DNA of 64,000 nt, from positions 124,001 through 188,000 of the forward strand of contig CANMQX010000003.1 in NCBI GenBank assembly GCA_947500135.1. The letters are read 5' to 3'. This document shows, in pieces, positions 29,873 to 40,807 of the stretch (position 1 is the stretch's first letter; every line of letters starts with the position of its first letter). The position numbers and the translations under genes were made by a program. This DNA is from an uncultured Paracoccaceae bacterium (lineage in GTDB: Bacteria > Pseudomonadota > Alphaproteobacteria > Rhodobacterales > Rhodobacteraceae). The notes below the pieces were generated by a model. The model made no database searches. It worked only from the letters and a program-made list of their open reading frames with translations, and was not told the DNA's origin.

Positions 29873-31444
29873 ATGCTTCATCGTGAAAAACGGAATTCAC
29901 TATTCGCAGTCTTAATGACGAGCTGCGCGCTTATTCCCGGCGCACTTACAGCACAAGAAGTCACGCTGACGTCCAATGACGGTAGCATCAACATCGTTGG
30001 TGACTTTGTTGACCTCGTCGACGACTATTACATTATCAACTCCGCTTTGGGTCAGCTTCGCGTTGAAGCAGGTCGCGTTCAGTGTGAAGGCGATGCCTGC
30101 CCACGCGCCGATGTTCCAACGTCTGACGTCGTTGCAGTAGGGTCCGAAACAATCGGTGTTGGCCTGATGCCATTCCTGATCGATGGCTTTGCAACTGCGC
30201 GAGATGGCGTCATCGAAACACAAAAAGCAAATGGCGCGATCGTAACGTCCAGCCTTGTCGGTGACGGCGGGTTCGGTGACCCCATCGGCACATTTAGCGT
30301 ATCGTCCACGTCGTCTTCGGATGCGTTTTCAGGTCTGCGTGACGAAACCGTCAAGCTCGGTATGTCATCGCGGCGTATTCTTCCTGCTGAAGCGCGCCAG
30401 CTTCGCAACTTTGGCGCAGGCAACATGATTGATGTCAATCAGGAACACGTTGTCGCGGTGGATAGTATTTCGGTCGTGGTCAACCAGAGCAATCCGGTCG
30501 ACTCAATTTCAATTGAGAATCTTGACCGGATCTACAGTGGTGGCATCACAAACTGGTCCGAAATCGGTGGTCCAAACGCACCAATCGAGGTCTTCACTCG
30601 GGAGAGTGGTTCAGGTGCTGCATCGGTCTTTTCAGAGCGTGTTTTTGAACTTTCCGGACGCGCCATTTCCGCAAACGCTGTTGAGCAAACGTCAAGTGAA
30701 GGTATGGCATCCGCTGTACGTGAAAACCCAAATGCGATTGGGTTTGTGGCATCTGCATTCGAACGCGGCACCAAACCATTGTCCCTTGAGGGTACATGTG
30801 GGCTGACATCTTCGCCGACTGCATTTAACGCAAAGACGGAAGAATATCCGCTGCAGCGTCGTCTGTACCTCTACAATCGTGCGGACAATGTGGACCCAAC
30901 AACGCAAGCCTTCATCGACTACGCACTGTCCAGTGCAGCTGATGAATTGATCGCCAAATCGGGTCTTGTCAGCTTGTCGATCAGCACGGTGCCGCAAGAC
31001 CTTCAGAATGGCCGGATGCGCGCTGTTTTGGAAAATGCGGTTGATCCGTTCGAATTCCGTCTTGCACGCGACATGCTGCTGGAAATGTTCGAATGGGATC
31101 GTTTGTCCACAACATTCCGTTTTGCGTCAGGTTCTTCACGGTTGGACGGTAAGGGTCAGGCTGACCTTGAGCGTTTGATTGATTTCCTGAAAACACAGCC
31201 TGGAGGTACACAGGTGTCGGTCGTTGGCTTTACGGATGCTGACGGTGCCTTCGGGTCGAACCAAGAATTGTCACTTGGTCGTGCGCAGCAGGTTGCAAAT
31301 GAACTGCTTGCAGCCGGTGGCAGCGACCTTGCCAATATCGAACTGTCAGTCAAAGGCTATGGTGAGCTTTCGCCATCTGCCTGCAACGACTCTCTTGAGG
31401 GTAAGCGGATTAACCGCCGTGTCGAAGTCTGGATGCGTTCATAA
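29873..31444 (+). CDS. PstS-like substrate-binding domain fused to C-terminal OmpA domain
   Basis: Signal peptide; IYSGGITNWSEIGGPNAPIEVFTRESGSGAASVF (PBP-like) and FRFASGSSRLDGKGQADLERLIDFL...VVGFTDADGAFGSNQELSLGRAQQVANEL (OmpA-like). Confidence 0.87.
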   Translation: MLHREKRNSLFAVLMTSCALIPGALTAQEVTLTSNDGSINIVGDFVDLVDDYYIINSALGQLRVEAGRVQCEGDACPRADVPTSDVVAVGSETIGVGLMPFLIDGFATARDGVIETQKANGAIVTSSLVGDGGFGDPIGTFSVSSTSSSDAFSGLRDETVKLGMSSRRILPAEARQLRNFGAGNMIDVNQEHVVAVDSISVVVNQSNPVDSISIENLDRIYSGGITNWSEIGGPNAPIEVFTRESGSGAASVFSERVFELSGRAISANAVEQTSSEGMASAVRENPNAIGFVASAFERGTKPLSLEGTCGLTSSPTAFNAKTEEYPLQRRLYLYNRADNVDPTTQAFIDYALSSAADELIAKSGLVSLSISTVPQDLQNGRMRAVLENAVDPFEFRLARDMLLEMFEWDRLSTTFRFASGSSRLDGKGQADLERLIDFLKTQPGGTQVSVVGFTDADGAFGSNQELSLGRAQQVANELLAAGGSDLANIELSVKGYGELSPSACNDSLEGKRINRRVEVWMRS

Positions 31445-31568
31445 ACCGCAACCGACCCTCAATTGGTTGGTGGAGCTTGCATAGGCCGGACTCCGCCAGC
31501 CGACCACATAACAATTGGACCGAGTCGTTACTTTTGGTTACTGGCGACGCGTGTCTTGGAGAGATAAA

Positions 31569-32711
31569 ATGCAACTGAAAGCCACTTTACTGGCGTCCCT
31601 AGCTGCCCTTGCCATCCCGCACATAGCCTTGGCAGAGTCGGGCATTGACGATACCACAATCCACTTTGGACAGATCGCAGCACTTGATGGCCCCGCCGCA
31701 CAGCTGGGTCTGGGTATGCAGCAAGGCCTGCTGGCCGCATTCGAGGAAGTCAACAAGGCAGGCGGCGTTAATGGCCGTATGCTGACCCTTGAAAGCCGTG
31801 ATGACGGCTATGAGCCTGATCGTTCAATCGAACAACTGACCAGAATGATCGCGGAAGACGAACACTTTGCCCTGATCGGTAGCGTTGGTACGCCAACCAA
31901 CCTGGTTCTGCAGCCCATCGCAACTGATGCGAAGTTCCCGCTGATTGGACCCTTCACCGGTGCCGGTTTCCTACGCAACCCTTCGTTGGGAAACGTCTAC
32001 AACGTCCGCGGCAGCTATGATGCCGAAACAGAGCAGTGGATCGCCCATCTGGTCGACGAACTAAACCTCAGCCGGATCGCTATTCTGTATCAGGATGATG
32101 GTTTCGGCCAAGCTGGTCTGAGCGGTGTGAACAAGGCAATGGATGCGCGCGGCATGTCTTTGATTGCTGAGGGGACTTACACCAGAAACACAACAGACGT
32201 GAAGGACGCGTTGCTGAGCATTCGTGAGGCTGATCCTGAAGCTGTCGTTATGGTTGGGGCATACAAGCCCATCGGCGAATTCATTAAACTGTCCCGGTCT
32301 TATGAATTCACCCCGGAGTTTGTGACCATCTCTTTCGTGGGGTCGCAGGCTTTGGCTGACGAATTGTGGCCAGAGGGTGCAGGCGTCGTGATCAGCCAGG
32401 TTGTACCTTTCCCATGGGACAACTCGATCCCGATCGTTGCTGACTATCAGGCCGCATTGCAGGCAAATGATGTCAACGCGCTGTTCGGTTTCGTTTCACT
32501 GGAAGGTTACATGGTCGGTCGCGTCGCTATCGAAGCGCTGAAGAACGCCGGCAGTGATCCAACACGCGCAGATTTTCTGGAAGCGTTTTCGAATATCGGC
32601 ACGCTTGATCTTGGTGGTATCGAAATCACGCTGGGAAGCGACGACAATCAGGGGATTGATGATATCTTCATGACCCGGTTGCTGCCCGACGGTTTCTTCG
32701 AACCAATGTAA
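31569..32711 (+). CDS. Branched-chain amino acid-type (Peripla_BP_6) ABC substrate-binding protein
   Basis: Signal peptide; IHFGQIAALDGPAAQLGLGMQQGLLAAFEEVNKAGGVNGRMLTLESRDDGYEPDRSIEQ. Confidence 0.88.
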   Translation: MQLKATLLASLAALAIPHIALAESGIDDTTIHFGQIAALDGPAAQLGLGMQQGLLAAFEEVNKAGGVNGRMLTLESRDDGYEPDRSIEQLTRMIAEDEHFALIGSVGTPTNLVLQPIATDAKFPLIGPFTGAGFLRNPSLGNVYNVRGSYDAETEQWIAHLVDELNLSRIAILYQDDGFGQAGLSGVNKAMDARGMSLIAEGTYTRNTTDVKDALLSIREADPEAVVMVGAYKPIGEFIKLSRSYEFTPEFVTISFVGSQALADELWPEGAGVVISQVVPFPWDNSIPIVADYQAALQANDVNALFGFVSLEGYMVGRVAIEALKNAGSDPTRADFLEAFSNIGTLDLGGIEITLGSDDNQGIDDIFMTRLLPDGFFEPM

Positions 32712-32816
32712 TCTGGCGACTGAAAACGATGCATCGGCGGGCTATGTGTAAAACATGGCCTGCCGATTGACCAAGTCGGTTACCGGTTGAAAAACCCAAC
32801 ATTCTTACAAAGAAGT

Positions 32817-32839
32817 AGCGCCGCGCGGGCGCTTTTTTA
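32817..32839. terminator. Hairpin AGCGCC-N5-GGCGCT followed by T6
   Basis: Direct reading; lies between the substrate-binding protein and ALDH genes. Confidence 0.7.
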
Positions 32840-32859
32840 TTGTCTCGTAAGCGTCACTT

Positions 32860-34296
32860 TTAGACAATGTCCATGCTGTGCGACACGTTTTTGATGGTCA
32901 TGTAGTTGTCCAACCCTTCGGTGCCGCCTTCGCGCCCGTAGCCGCTGGATTTGACACCGCCAAAGGGCGTTTCGGGCAGTGATGCTTCAAGCGTGTTGAA
33001 CGAGATATTCCCGGCTTCTACTTCATCAGTCATCTTGTCGATATCGTCAGCGCGGTTCGAAAAGCCGTAAGCGGCAAGGCCGTAAGGCACAGAATTGGCC
33101 TGTGCTATGGCGTCATCGAGCGATGCGACAGGGTTGATGACCGCAATCGGGCCAAACGGTTCTTCTTGCATAACCCGCGCATTATCCGGGACATTCGCCA
33201 GGACCGTCGGGGCAAAGAAGTAGCCAACATCGCCAATGCGCCCACCGCCGGTGCAAAGATTAGCGCCCTTGGCTTTGGCATCCTCGACAAGATCCAGCAG
33301 TGCAGGCATTCGGCGGTCATTGGCGACCGGCCCCATTTCAACCCCACTATCAATGCCATTGCCAACCACCGTTGCAGCGGCACGTTTAACGAAGATATCC
33401 AGAAACGGTTCAAAGATGCTTTCATGTACAAAGAACCGTGTTGGGGAGGTGCAAACCTGCCCCGCATTACGGTATTTTCTGACTGCACTGCTGAGCGCAG
33501 CCCTTTTCACATCAGTATCATCGCAAACGATCACGGGTGCATGACCACCCAGTTCCATCAATACTCGCGTCATGTTTTCCGAGGCCATTGTGGTCAGATG
33601 GCGACCGACTGCGGTTGAGCCAGTGAATGCCACCAGCCGCACCTGATCTTGTTTGATCAGGTGATTTGATATTTCGGCGGGTTCGCCAAAAACAAGGTTC
33701 AGCACACCGGGCGGCAATCCGGCATCATGAAATGCTTGCGCGATGTGCATCGCCCCGGCTGGCGTTTCCTCGGCTGCTTTGAGGATGATCGCACAGCCTG
33801 ATGCCAGCGCCCCTGCGATCTTGCGCGCTGGCTGGCTCATTGGGAAATTCCACGGGGACAGCCCCAAAACCACACCAACGGGTTGATGGTGGACAACATA
33901 TCGCACACCCGGTGCAGACGGGATCACACGACCATAGGTCCGCAACGCTTCGCCCGCGTCCCATTCGAAAAACTCGCATCCGCGAATGACCTCAAGCCGC
34001 GCTTGCGCCAGGGGTTTGCCGTGTTCAGCGGTGATCGATTGCGCGATTTCTTCTTGCCGTTCGCGCATCAGGGCTGATGCGCGTAGCATGATATCGGCGC
34101 GGTCGCGCGGTGCGGTGCGGCGCCAGATCCGAAAACCCGCCTCTGCCGCCATCAGCGTATCGTCCAGGTCTGCGATGCTCGCGCGTGGACACAGACCAAT
34201 CTGGGCTTCGGTTGCCGGGTTGATGACAGGAAAATCCTCTGCCGTTTTCCGCCATTCGCCACCGATATAGAGCTTCAACTCTGGATACGTGTTCAT
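32860..34296 (-). CDS. NAD(P)-dependent aldehyde dehydrogenase (succinate-semialdehyde DH type)
   Basis: LYIGGEWRKTAEDFPVINPATE..., FTGSTAVGRHL, VLMELGGHAPVIV, GQVCTSPTRFFV. Confidence 0.92.
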   Translation of the reverse strand: MNTYPELKLYIGGEWRKTAEDFPVINPATEAQIGLCPRASIADLDDTLMAAEAGFRIWRRTAPRDRADIMLRASALMRERQEEIAQSITAEHGKPLAQARLEVIRGCEFFEWDAGEALRTYGRVIPSAPGVRYVVHHQPVGVVLGLSPWNFPMSQPARKIAGALASGCAIILKAAEETPAGAMHIAQAFHDAGLPPGVLNLVFGEPAEISNHLIKQDQVRLVAFTGSTAVGRHLTTMASENMTRVLMELGGHAPVIVCDDTDVKRAALSSAVRKYRNAGQVCTSPTRFFVHESIFEPFLDIFVKRAAATVVGNGIDSGVEMGPVANDRRMPALLDLVEDAKAKGANLCTGGGRIGDVGYFFAPTVLANVPDNARVMQEEPFGPIAVINPVASLDDAIAQANSVPYGLAAYGFSNRADDIDKMTDEVEAGNISFNTLEASLPETPFGGVKSSGYGREGGTEGLDNYMTIKNVSHSMDIV

Positions 34297-34392
34297 GCGC
34301 GCCTCTTGATGTCCTGCCTTTGGGCAAAAGTCACATTTGCACGGATATCGGCCAACCGAATTGAACAAATACCGATATCCGATTGCATGATA

Positions 34393-35352
34393 TCAACACA
34401 GATCCCCTTGAGCGATTTTTGCTGCTGCGCGCAGTGCATCCAGAAAGGTGCTGCCAGCAGGTGACAAGCTTTGTTCGCCCCGGTGCGAGACGCCAACGGG
34501 ACCGGCGCCAAACGGCACAACCCAATCAAGTTGGGTCAACAGCCCATTGTCGATATCAAGTGCTGCAACATGGGCTGGCATCAGCCCAACAAAATCATGC
34601 GACCGAAGCAACGAACGATTGGCCAGATAGGACACTGATTCAATCGCGGTGCTGGGTACATATTGCCCTTGTCGTACGAAATACTGATCCGCCTGACGGC
34701 GCAGGGTTGTTTCGACCGGCGGTAATATCCAACCAAATGGCATGAGTTGTTCAAAAGAGATATTTGTTGCCTGTTTCAGCGGATGCTGCATACCGGCGAC
34801 GGCAACGACCCGTTCATCAAAGAACTTTTCCTGCACCAGCTTTGAACGGTGCCGGTGACTGGGTAGCCGTCCGACGACCATATCGATCTCGCCCGATAAA
34901 AGTGCGGGCATCAGGACTTCGTTTGTGCCTTCAACGATTTTGATGGCCACTTTTGGGCGGTTCTCCAATAGCTGTTCAATGGCGATTGGTAGTAAACCGG
35001 GGGACGCGGCCAGTAGCGTGCCAATCACAACCCGCCCGCTATTGCCCTCGCTCAGGTCATCCAACTCCTGCGCTGCATTTGATACCTGTGCAAAGATTAG
35101 CTTGCCATGTCTGATTAAGGCCGCGCCAAAGACGGTGGGCACCACGCCGCGATTGGTCCGCTCAAACAGTTTCACCTCGAAATCAAGCTCAAGATCCTGA
35201 ATCATCTTGGTGGCTGCGGGTTGCGAGATACCAAGGTCGCGTGCGGCGTTTTGGATGCTGCCATGCTGACCAACAGCGACAAGCAGCCGCAACTGGCGCA
35301 GTTTCAGGCGGGTCAGGGCCCGATCAACGATCCTTGTGTGACGTGTCACCAT
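34393..35352 (-). CDS. LysR-family transcriptional regulator
   Basis: LKLRQLRLLVAVGQHGSIQNAARDLGISQPAATKMIQDLELDFEVKLFERTNRGVVPT. Confidence 0.93.
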   Translation of the reverse strand: MVTRHTRIVDRALTRLKLRQLRLLVAVGQHGSIQNAARDLGISQPAATKMIQDLELDFEVKLFERTNRGVVPTVFGAALIRHGKLIFAQVSNAAQELDDLSEGNSGRVVIGTLLAASPGLLPIAIEQLLENRPKVAIKIVEGTNEVLMPALLSGEIDMVVGRLPSHRHRSKLVQEKFFDERVVAVAGMQHPLKQATNISFEQLMPFGWILPPVETTLRRQADQYFVRQGQYVPSTAIESVSYLANRSLLRSHDFVGLMPAHVAALDIDNGLLTQLDWVVPFGAGPVGVSHRGEQSLSPAGSTFLDALRAAAKIAQGDLC

Positions 35353-35362
35353 TGCCGCTTTC

Positions 35363-36136
35363 TCACATCACAATCGCAGCGCGGCGTCGTGCGATGGCGG
35401 CAATGGTGCTCATCGCTGCAAGGGCTGAGCTGCGCGGATTGTCAGGCAGCGCCCGACCTTCGATGCGGAACGTAAATGCACCGAAACTGCCGGATGCGTG
35501 GATTTCATGGATGTTGGCGGTCACCGCTGGATCGGCAATCAACCGGGTGCGGGTGTTGTCGAAACCACGCCCTGCCAAAGCCACTGCTGCAGCGACATTG
35601 GCATTCTTGGGATATTGGGTGGCGGCCTGCCGCGCCGTGCCGTCGAAATGGATGGTCGCGGCATCCAGATTGTCCAGATCAAGCTGCGCCTCGGCGGGCG
35701 AACCTTTCCATCCGCCGGGCGGTTTGCGCCCGGTATAGGTCACATCGGTCAACCCACCTACCTTTGCTGCCTGAAGGCAATCCAGCGCCCCAATCGCCCC
35801 GCTGGCAAGGTGCAGTTGTGCGCCGCCGGTCTGTGCGGCCTTGGTCAGTTGGCTTTCCAATTCCGGGTCGGCCAGCGCGCCGACAGAGACAGTGATCAGG
35901 TCGATCCCGCGTTCAAGAATTGCAGCGCCATGCTCGGACAGGGCTGCATGCCCCGCGCAATCGACCATCAGTGACAGGTCGTCAGGCAGGTCCGAAACGC
36001 GCGCTACGCGCCTTTTGTTGTTCGCCTGCAAGCGTGCAGGCCGGACAAGAGTGATGTCGGGGCCGCGCCCTTCTGCGTTGAGGTGCTTTGCGACGTAGCG
36101 GCCAATGGCCCCTTCGCCGATAATTCCGATTTTCAT
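35363..36136 (-). CDS. Aspartate dehydrogenase (NadX-like)
   Basis: KIGIIGEGAIGRYVAKHL, LHLASGAIGALDCLQAAKVGGLTDVTYTGRKPP, C-terminal NPRSSALAAMSTIAAI. Confidence 0.85.
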   Translation of the reverse strand: MKIGIIGEGAIGRYVAKHLNAEGRGPDITLVRPARLQANNKRRVARVSDLPDDLSLMVDCAGHAALSEHGAAILERGIDLITVSVGALADPELESQLTKAAQTGGAQLHLASGAIGALDCLQAAKVGGLTDVTYTGRKPPGGWKGSPAEAQLDLDNLDAATIHFDGTARQAATQYPKNANVAAAVALAGRGFDNTRTRLIADPAVTANIHEIHASGSFGAFTFRIEGRALPDNPRSSALAAMSTIAAIARRRAAIVM

Positions 36137-36294
36137 ATCCGTCCTTGTGTTGTTGATTTCACATATAAGAAATCACGGCGGCTTTGGTATAGGAAATTTA
36201 TATAGCCATTTCTGGCGAATGACATTGGTTCCCGAAACCGCAAGGTCCTTATTGTGGGCTAAGTAAAATGCCCCGCCATACCGAGAGTGAAGTC

Positions 36295-37248
36295 ATGAAA
36301 TATGCCAAACACGAAGCCAAGGATTACGCCCGCGAAACCATGCGTGGTATCTGGGCGGCAGCACTTAATCCGTTTGACGAAGATCTTGCTCTCGACGAAG
36401 CTGGCCTGCGGCGTAACATCCGGCACTGGATTGATGATCTGCGCATTCAGGGGCTGTTTATTGCGGGAAAGCAGGGCGAATTCTGGTCGATGACCTTGGA
36501 AGAACGCAAGCGCAACATGACCATCGCCGCGCAGGAATGCGGCGACAAGGCCGGAACGATCATGTCGATTTCGGACCAGAACGTGGATACAGCGCTAGAG
36601 CTTGGTCGCCACGCGCAGGATTGCGGCGCAGATTACGTTGTCGTTCACGCGCCGATGCTTAGCTTTTGTCACGACAGGGATGAGGTTTTGTATAATTATT
36701 ACAAATACCTGTGTGACCGGCTGGATATTGGTATCGCAATGTGGAGCCATCCTGACAGCGGCTACCTGATGCCGCCCGAAACATGCGCACGGATTGCCGA
36801 GCTACCGAATATTATGGCCATAAAATACTCTGTCCCGCGCGAAATGTATGCGCAACTGACCAAGATGGCGGGCGACAGGATTATCGTTTCTACCTCGCTT
36901 GAGGATGATTGGCTCGACAATATCGAAGAGCTTGGTTGGCAACTCTATCTTTGTTCCTCTCCGCCATACCAGATTCAGACCGGAAATGATCTGCGGATGC
37001 ATGAATATACCGAACTGGCTTTTGCTGGAAAGTTTGACCAGGCGCGCCGCGTGCGGGACAGTCTGGAGCCTGTCCGTGCAGCGATCCGCAAGACGAAACC
37101 GGCCGGCAAACCAACTGCGCATGGAAAATACTGGCAGGACCTGTTGGGACAGGTTGGTGGCCGGGTGCGCCACCCGATGCTGGAACTGACCGAGGCTGAA
37201 AAAGCGGCGACACGTGCCGCGTTTGAGGATTGTGGGCTGTTAATCTGA
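36295..37248 (+). CDS. Dihydrodipicolinate synthase / N-acetylneuraminate lyase family protein
   Basis: MRGIWAAALNPFDEDLALDEAGLRRNIRHWIDDLRIQGLFIAGKQGEFWSMTLEERKR; IMAIKYS catalytic Lys region. Confidence 0.88.
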   Translation: MKYAKHEAKDYARETMRGIWAAALNPFDEDLALDEAGLRRNIRHWIDDLRIQGLFIAGKQGEFWSMTLEERKRNMTIAAQECGDKAGTIMSISDQNVDTALELGRHAQDCGADYVVVHAPMLSFCHDRDEVLYNYYKYLCDRLDIGIAMWSHPDSGYLMPPETCARIAELPNIMAIKYSVPREMYAQLTKMAGDRIIVSTSLEDDWLDNIEELGWQLYLCSSPPYQIQTGNDLRMHEYTELAFAGKFDQARRVRDSLEPVRAAIRKTKPAGKPTAHGKYWQDLLGQVGGRVRHPMLELTEAEKAATRAAFEDCGLLI

Positions 37249-37261
37249 TGTACCCAGATGA

Positions 37262-38936
<1,675 letters not shown>

Positions 38937-38953
38937 TAGAAAAACAACAGCAG

Positions 38954-38982
38954 CCGGGGGCGCCGTCATCATGCGCCCCCGG
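38954..38982 (+). terminator. dctP-dctQ intercistronic hairpin CCGGGGGCGC-N9-GCGCCCCCGG + T6
   Basis: 10-bp perfect GC stem followed by TTTTTT. Confidence 0.85.
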
Positions 38983-39003
38983 TTTTTTGTTGGAGGAACG
39001 GCA

Positions 39004-39543
39004 ATGATCGGGCGGATTTCGGCGACATGGGCGCAGTTTGAGCTGACATTGGCCGCAGCTTTGGCGGCATCAATCACCTTGCTGATCCTGCTCAATGTCG
39101 TGACCCGCAGCCTAGGTGCTGCCTTGTTCTGGGTCGACGAACTGGCGATCTATGCCATGGCATGGATGGCGTTTCTGGGGGCGTCATCGGCCTTGCATTA
39201 TGGCCACGCGGTTGCTGTTACGATCCTGACGGATACCTTGCCGCCGATGCTGCGCAAGGCAACGGCCAAGCTCGTTGATGTGATCGTGCTTGTGTTTGCA
39301 TTGTTCATGATCTGGTTCTGCTGGCGCTGGTATTCCCCACTGGAGCTCGCGCGCAATGGTTTTGACGTGAAAGCGTTTCAGGGAGCGACCTTCAACTTTA
39401 TCTACGCCGAACCCACCACAACGCTGGGGATCAAGAAGTTCTGGGTCTGGAGCGTGATGTGGCTTTTTGCGCTTGGGGCCACTTTGCACAGTGTCGCCAA
39501 TTTGTTCGAACAGGGTTCGGCGCAGGATGAGCGTGTGGCATGA
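39004..39543 (+). CDS. dctQ: TRAP transporter small permease DctQ
   Basis: Four-TM protein between dctP and dctM; start MIGRISATWAQFEL. Confidence 0.88.
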   Translation: MIGRISATWAQFELTLAAALAASITLLILLNVVTRSLGAALFWVDELAIYAMAWMAFLGASSALHYGHAVAVTILTDTLPPMLRKATAKLVDVIVLVFALFMIWFCWRWYSPLELARNGFDVKAFQGATFNFIYAEPTTTLGIKKFWVWSVMWLFALGATLHSVANLFEQGSAQDERVA

Positions 39544-40799
39544 CCCCGCTGATTTTTGCCTTCAAGCTTTTGATTGCGGTTCCTGTCGCCCTTGTTCTGG
39601 CGCTGACGGCCATCTGGTACATCTGGGAAAGCGGCAATACCGTTCTTTATGATAGCTTTGCCCAGAAAATGTTTTCAGGTCTGGAAAACTACGGTCTTCT
39701 GGCCATTCCATTGTTCATGCTGACTGGCGAGATGATGAACGAAGGCGGCATGACCCGCCGCCTGATTAACGCGGCGCGGGTTTTTGTTGGCGGGTTTCGC
39801 GGTGGGCTGGCCTATATCAACCTGTTGGCGAATATGTTCATGGCGGCCATCATCGGGTCTGCCACCGCACAAATTGCTGTGATGGCGCGCGCGATGACGC
39901 CCGAGATGGAAAAAGAGGGCTATGACAAAGGCTTTGCCGCGGCCACTACGGCGGCGGGCGGCCTGCTGGCCCCGGTGATCCCCCCATCAATGATGTTTGT
40001 GATCTACGGCGTGCTGGCGCAGATCCCAATCGGCGACATGTTTCTGGCAGGCATCCTGCCCGGGCTCTTGCTGGCGATTTCCTTTGCTGTGGTGATTTCG
40101 CTTATCGGATTTGCCCAAGGGTTCCCAAAGGGCGATTGGTTTACCCGCCGCGACGCTATCGCTGCAATTCTGTCATGCCTGCCTGCCACGCTGATCCCTT
40201 TTGCGATCATCGGTGGCATCCTTTTTGGCATCGCCACGCCAACGGAGTCCGCCGCCATCGCATCGCTTATCGCCTTTATGATCGGCTGGCTGATCTATGG
40301 GGAACTGAAGCCAGGCGCAATTTTCCAGATGTTCAAGCGCACGGCAGTGAATGCGTCGATGATCATATTCATGATCGCAGCTGCCAATGTCTTTGGCTGG
40401 GTGATCATCTATGAGGCGCTACCGCAGAAACTGGCGGCCCTGATCACATCAATGACCAGCGACCCGTTTATGTTCTTGCTGATCGTGAACCTGATCTTGC
40501 TGCTTGTTGGCATGCTGATCGACGGTATCGCAGCGGTCATTCTGATAACCCCAATCCTGCTGCCCATCGCGATGAATGACTATAGCATCAGCCCCTACCA
40601 ATTCGGCGTTGTCATGTGCCTGAATCTTGTGCTGGGATTGCTGACGCCGCCTGTTGGCGTTGGCCTTTACATCGCGTCGTCAATGAGCGGCACATCGCCC
40701 GGACGCATTCTGAAATCGCTTTGGCCATTTCTGCTTGCCGTGGCGGTTATCCTGATCTTCCTCAGCCGGTTCCCTTGGCTTTCGACCGCGCTGTTGTGA
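39540..40799 (+). CDS. dctM: TRAP transporter large permease DctM
   Basis: ATTAAGGLLAPVIPPSMMFVIYGVLAQIPIGDMFLAGILPG; TPPVGVGLYIASSMSG. Confidence 0.95.
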   Translation: MTPLIFAFKLLIAVPVALVLALTAIWYIWESGNTVLYDSFAQKMFSGLENYGLLAIPLFMLTGEMMNEGGMTRRLINAARVFVGGFRGGLAYINLLANMFMAAIIGSATAQIAVMARAMTPEMEKEGYDKGFAAATTAAGGLLAPVIPPSMMFVIYGVLAQIPIGDMFLAGILPGLLLAISFAVVISLIGFAQGFPKGDWFTRRDAIAAILSCLPATLIPFAIIGGILFGIATPTESAAIASLIAFMIGWLIYGELKPGAIFQMFKRTAVNASMIIFMIAAANVFGWVIIYEALPQKLAALITSMTSDPFMFLLIVNLILLLVGMLIDGIAAVILITPILLPIAMNDYSISPYQFGVVMCLNLVLGLLTPPVGVGLYIASSMSGTSPGRILKSLWPFLLAVAVILIFLSRFPWLSTALL

Positions 40800-40807
40800 A
40801 CCGGGGG

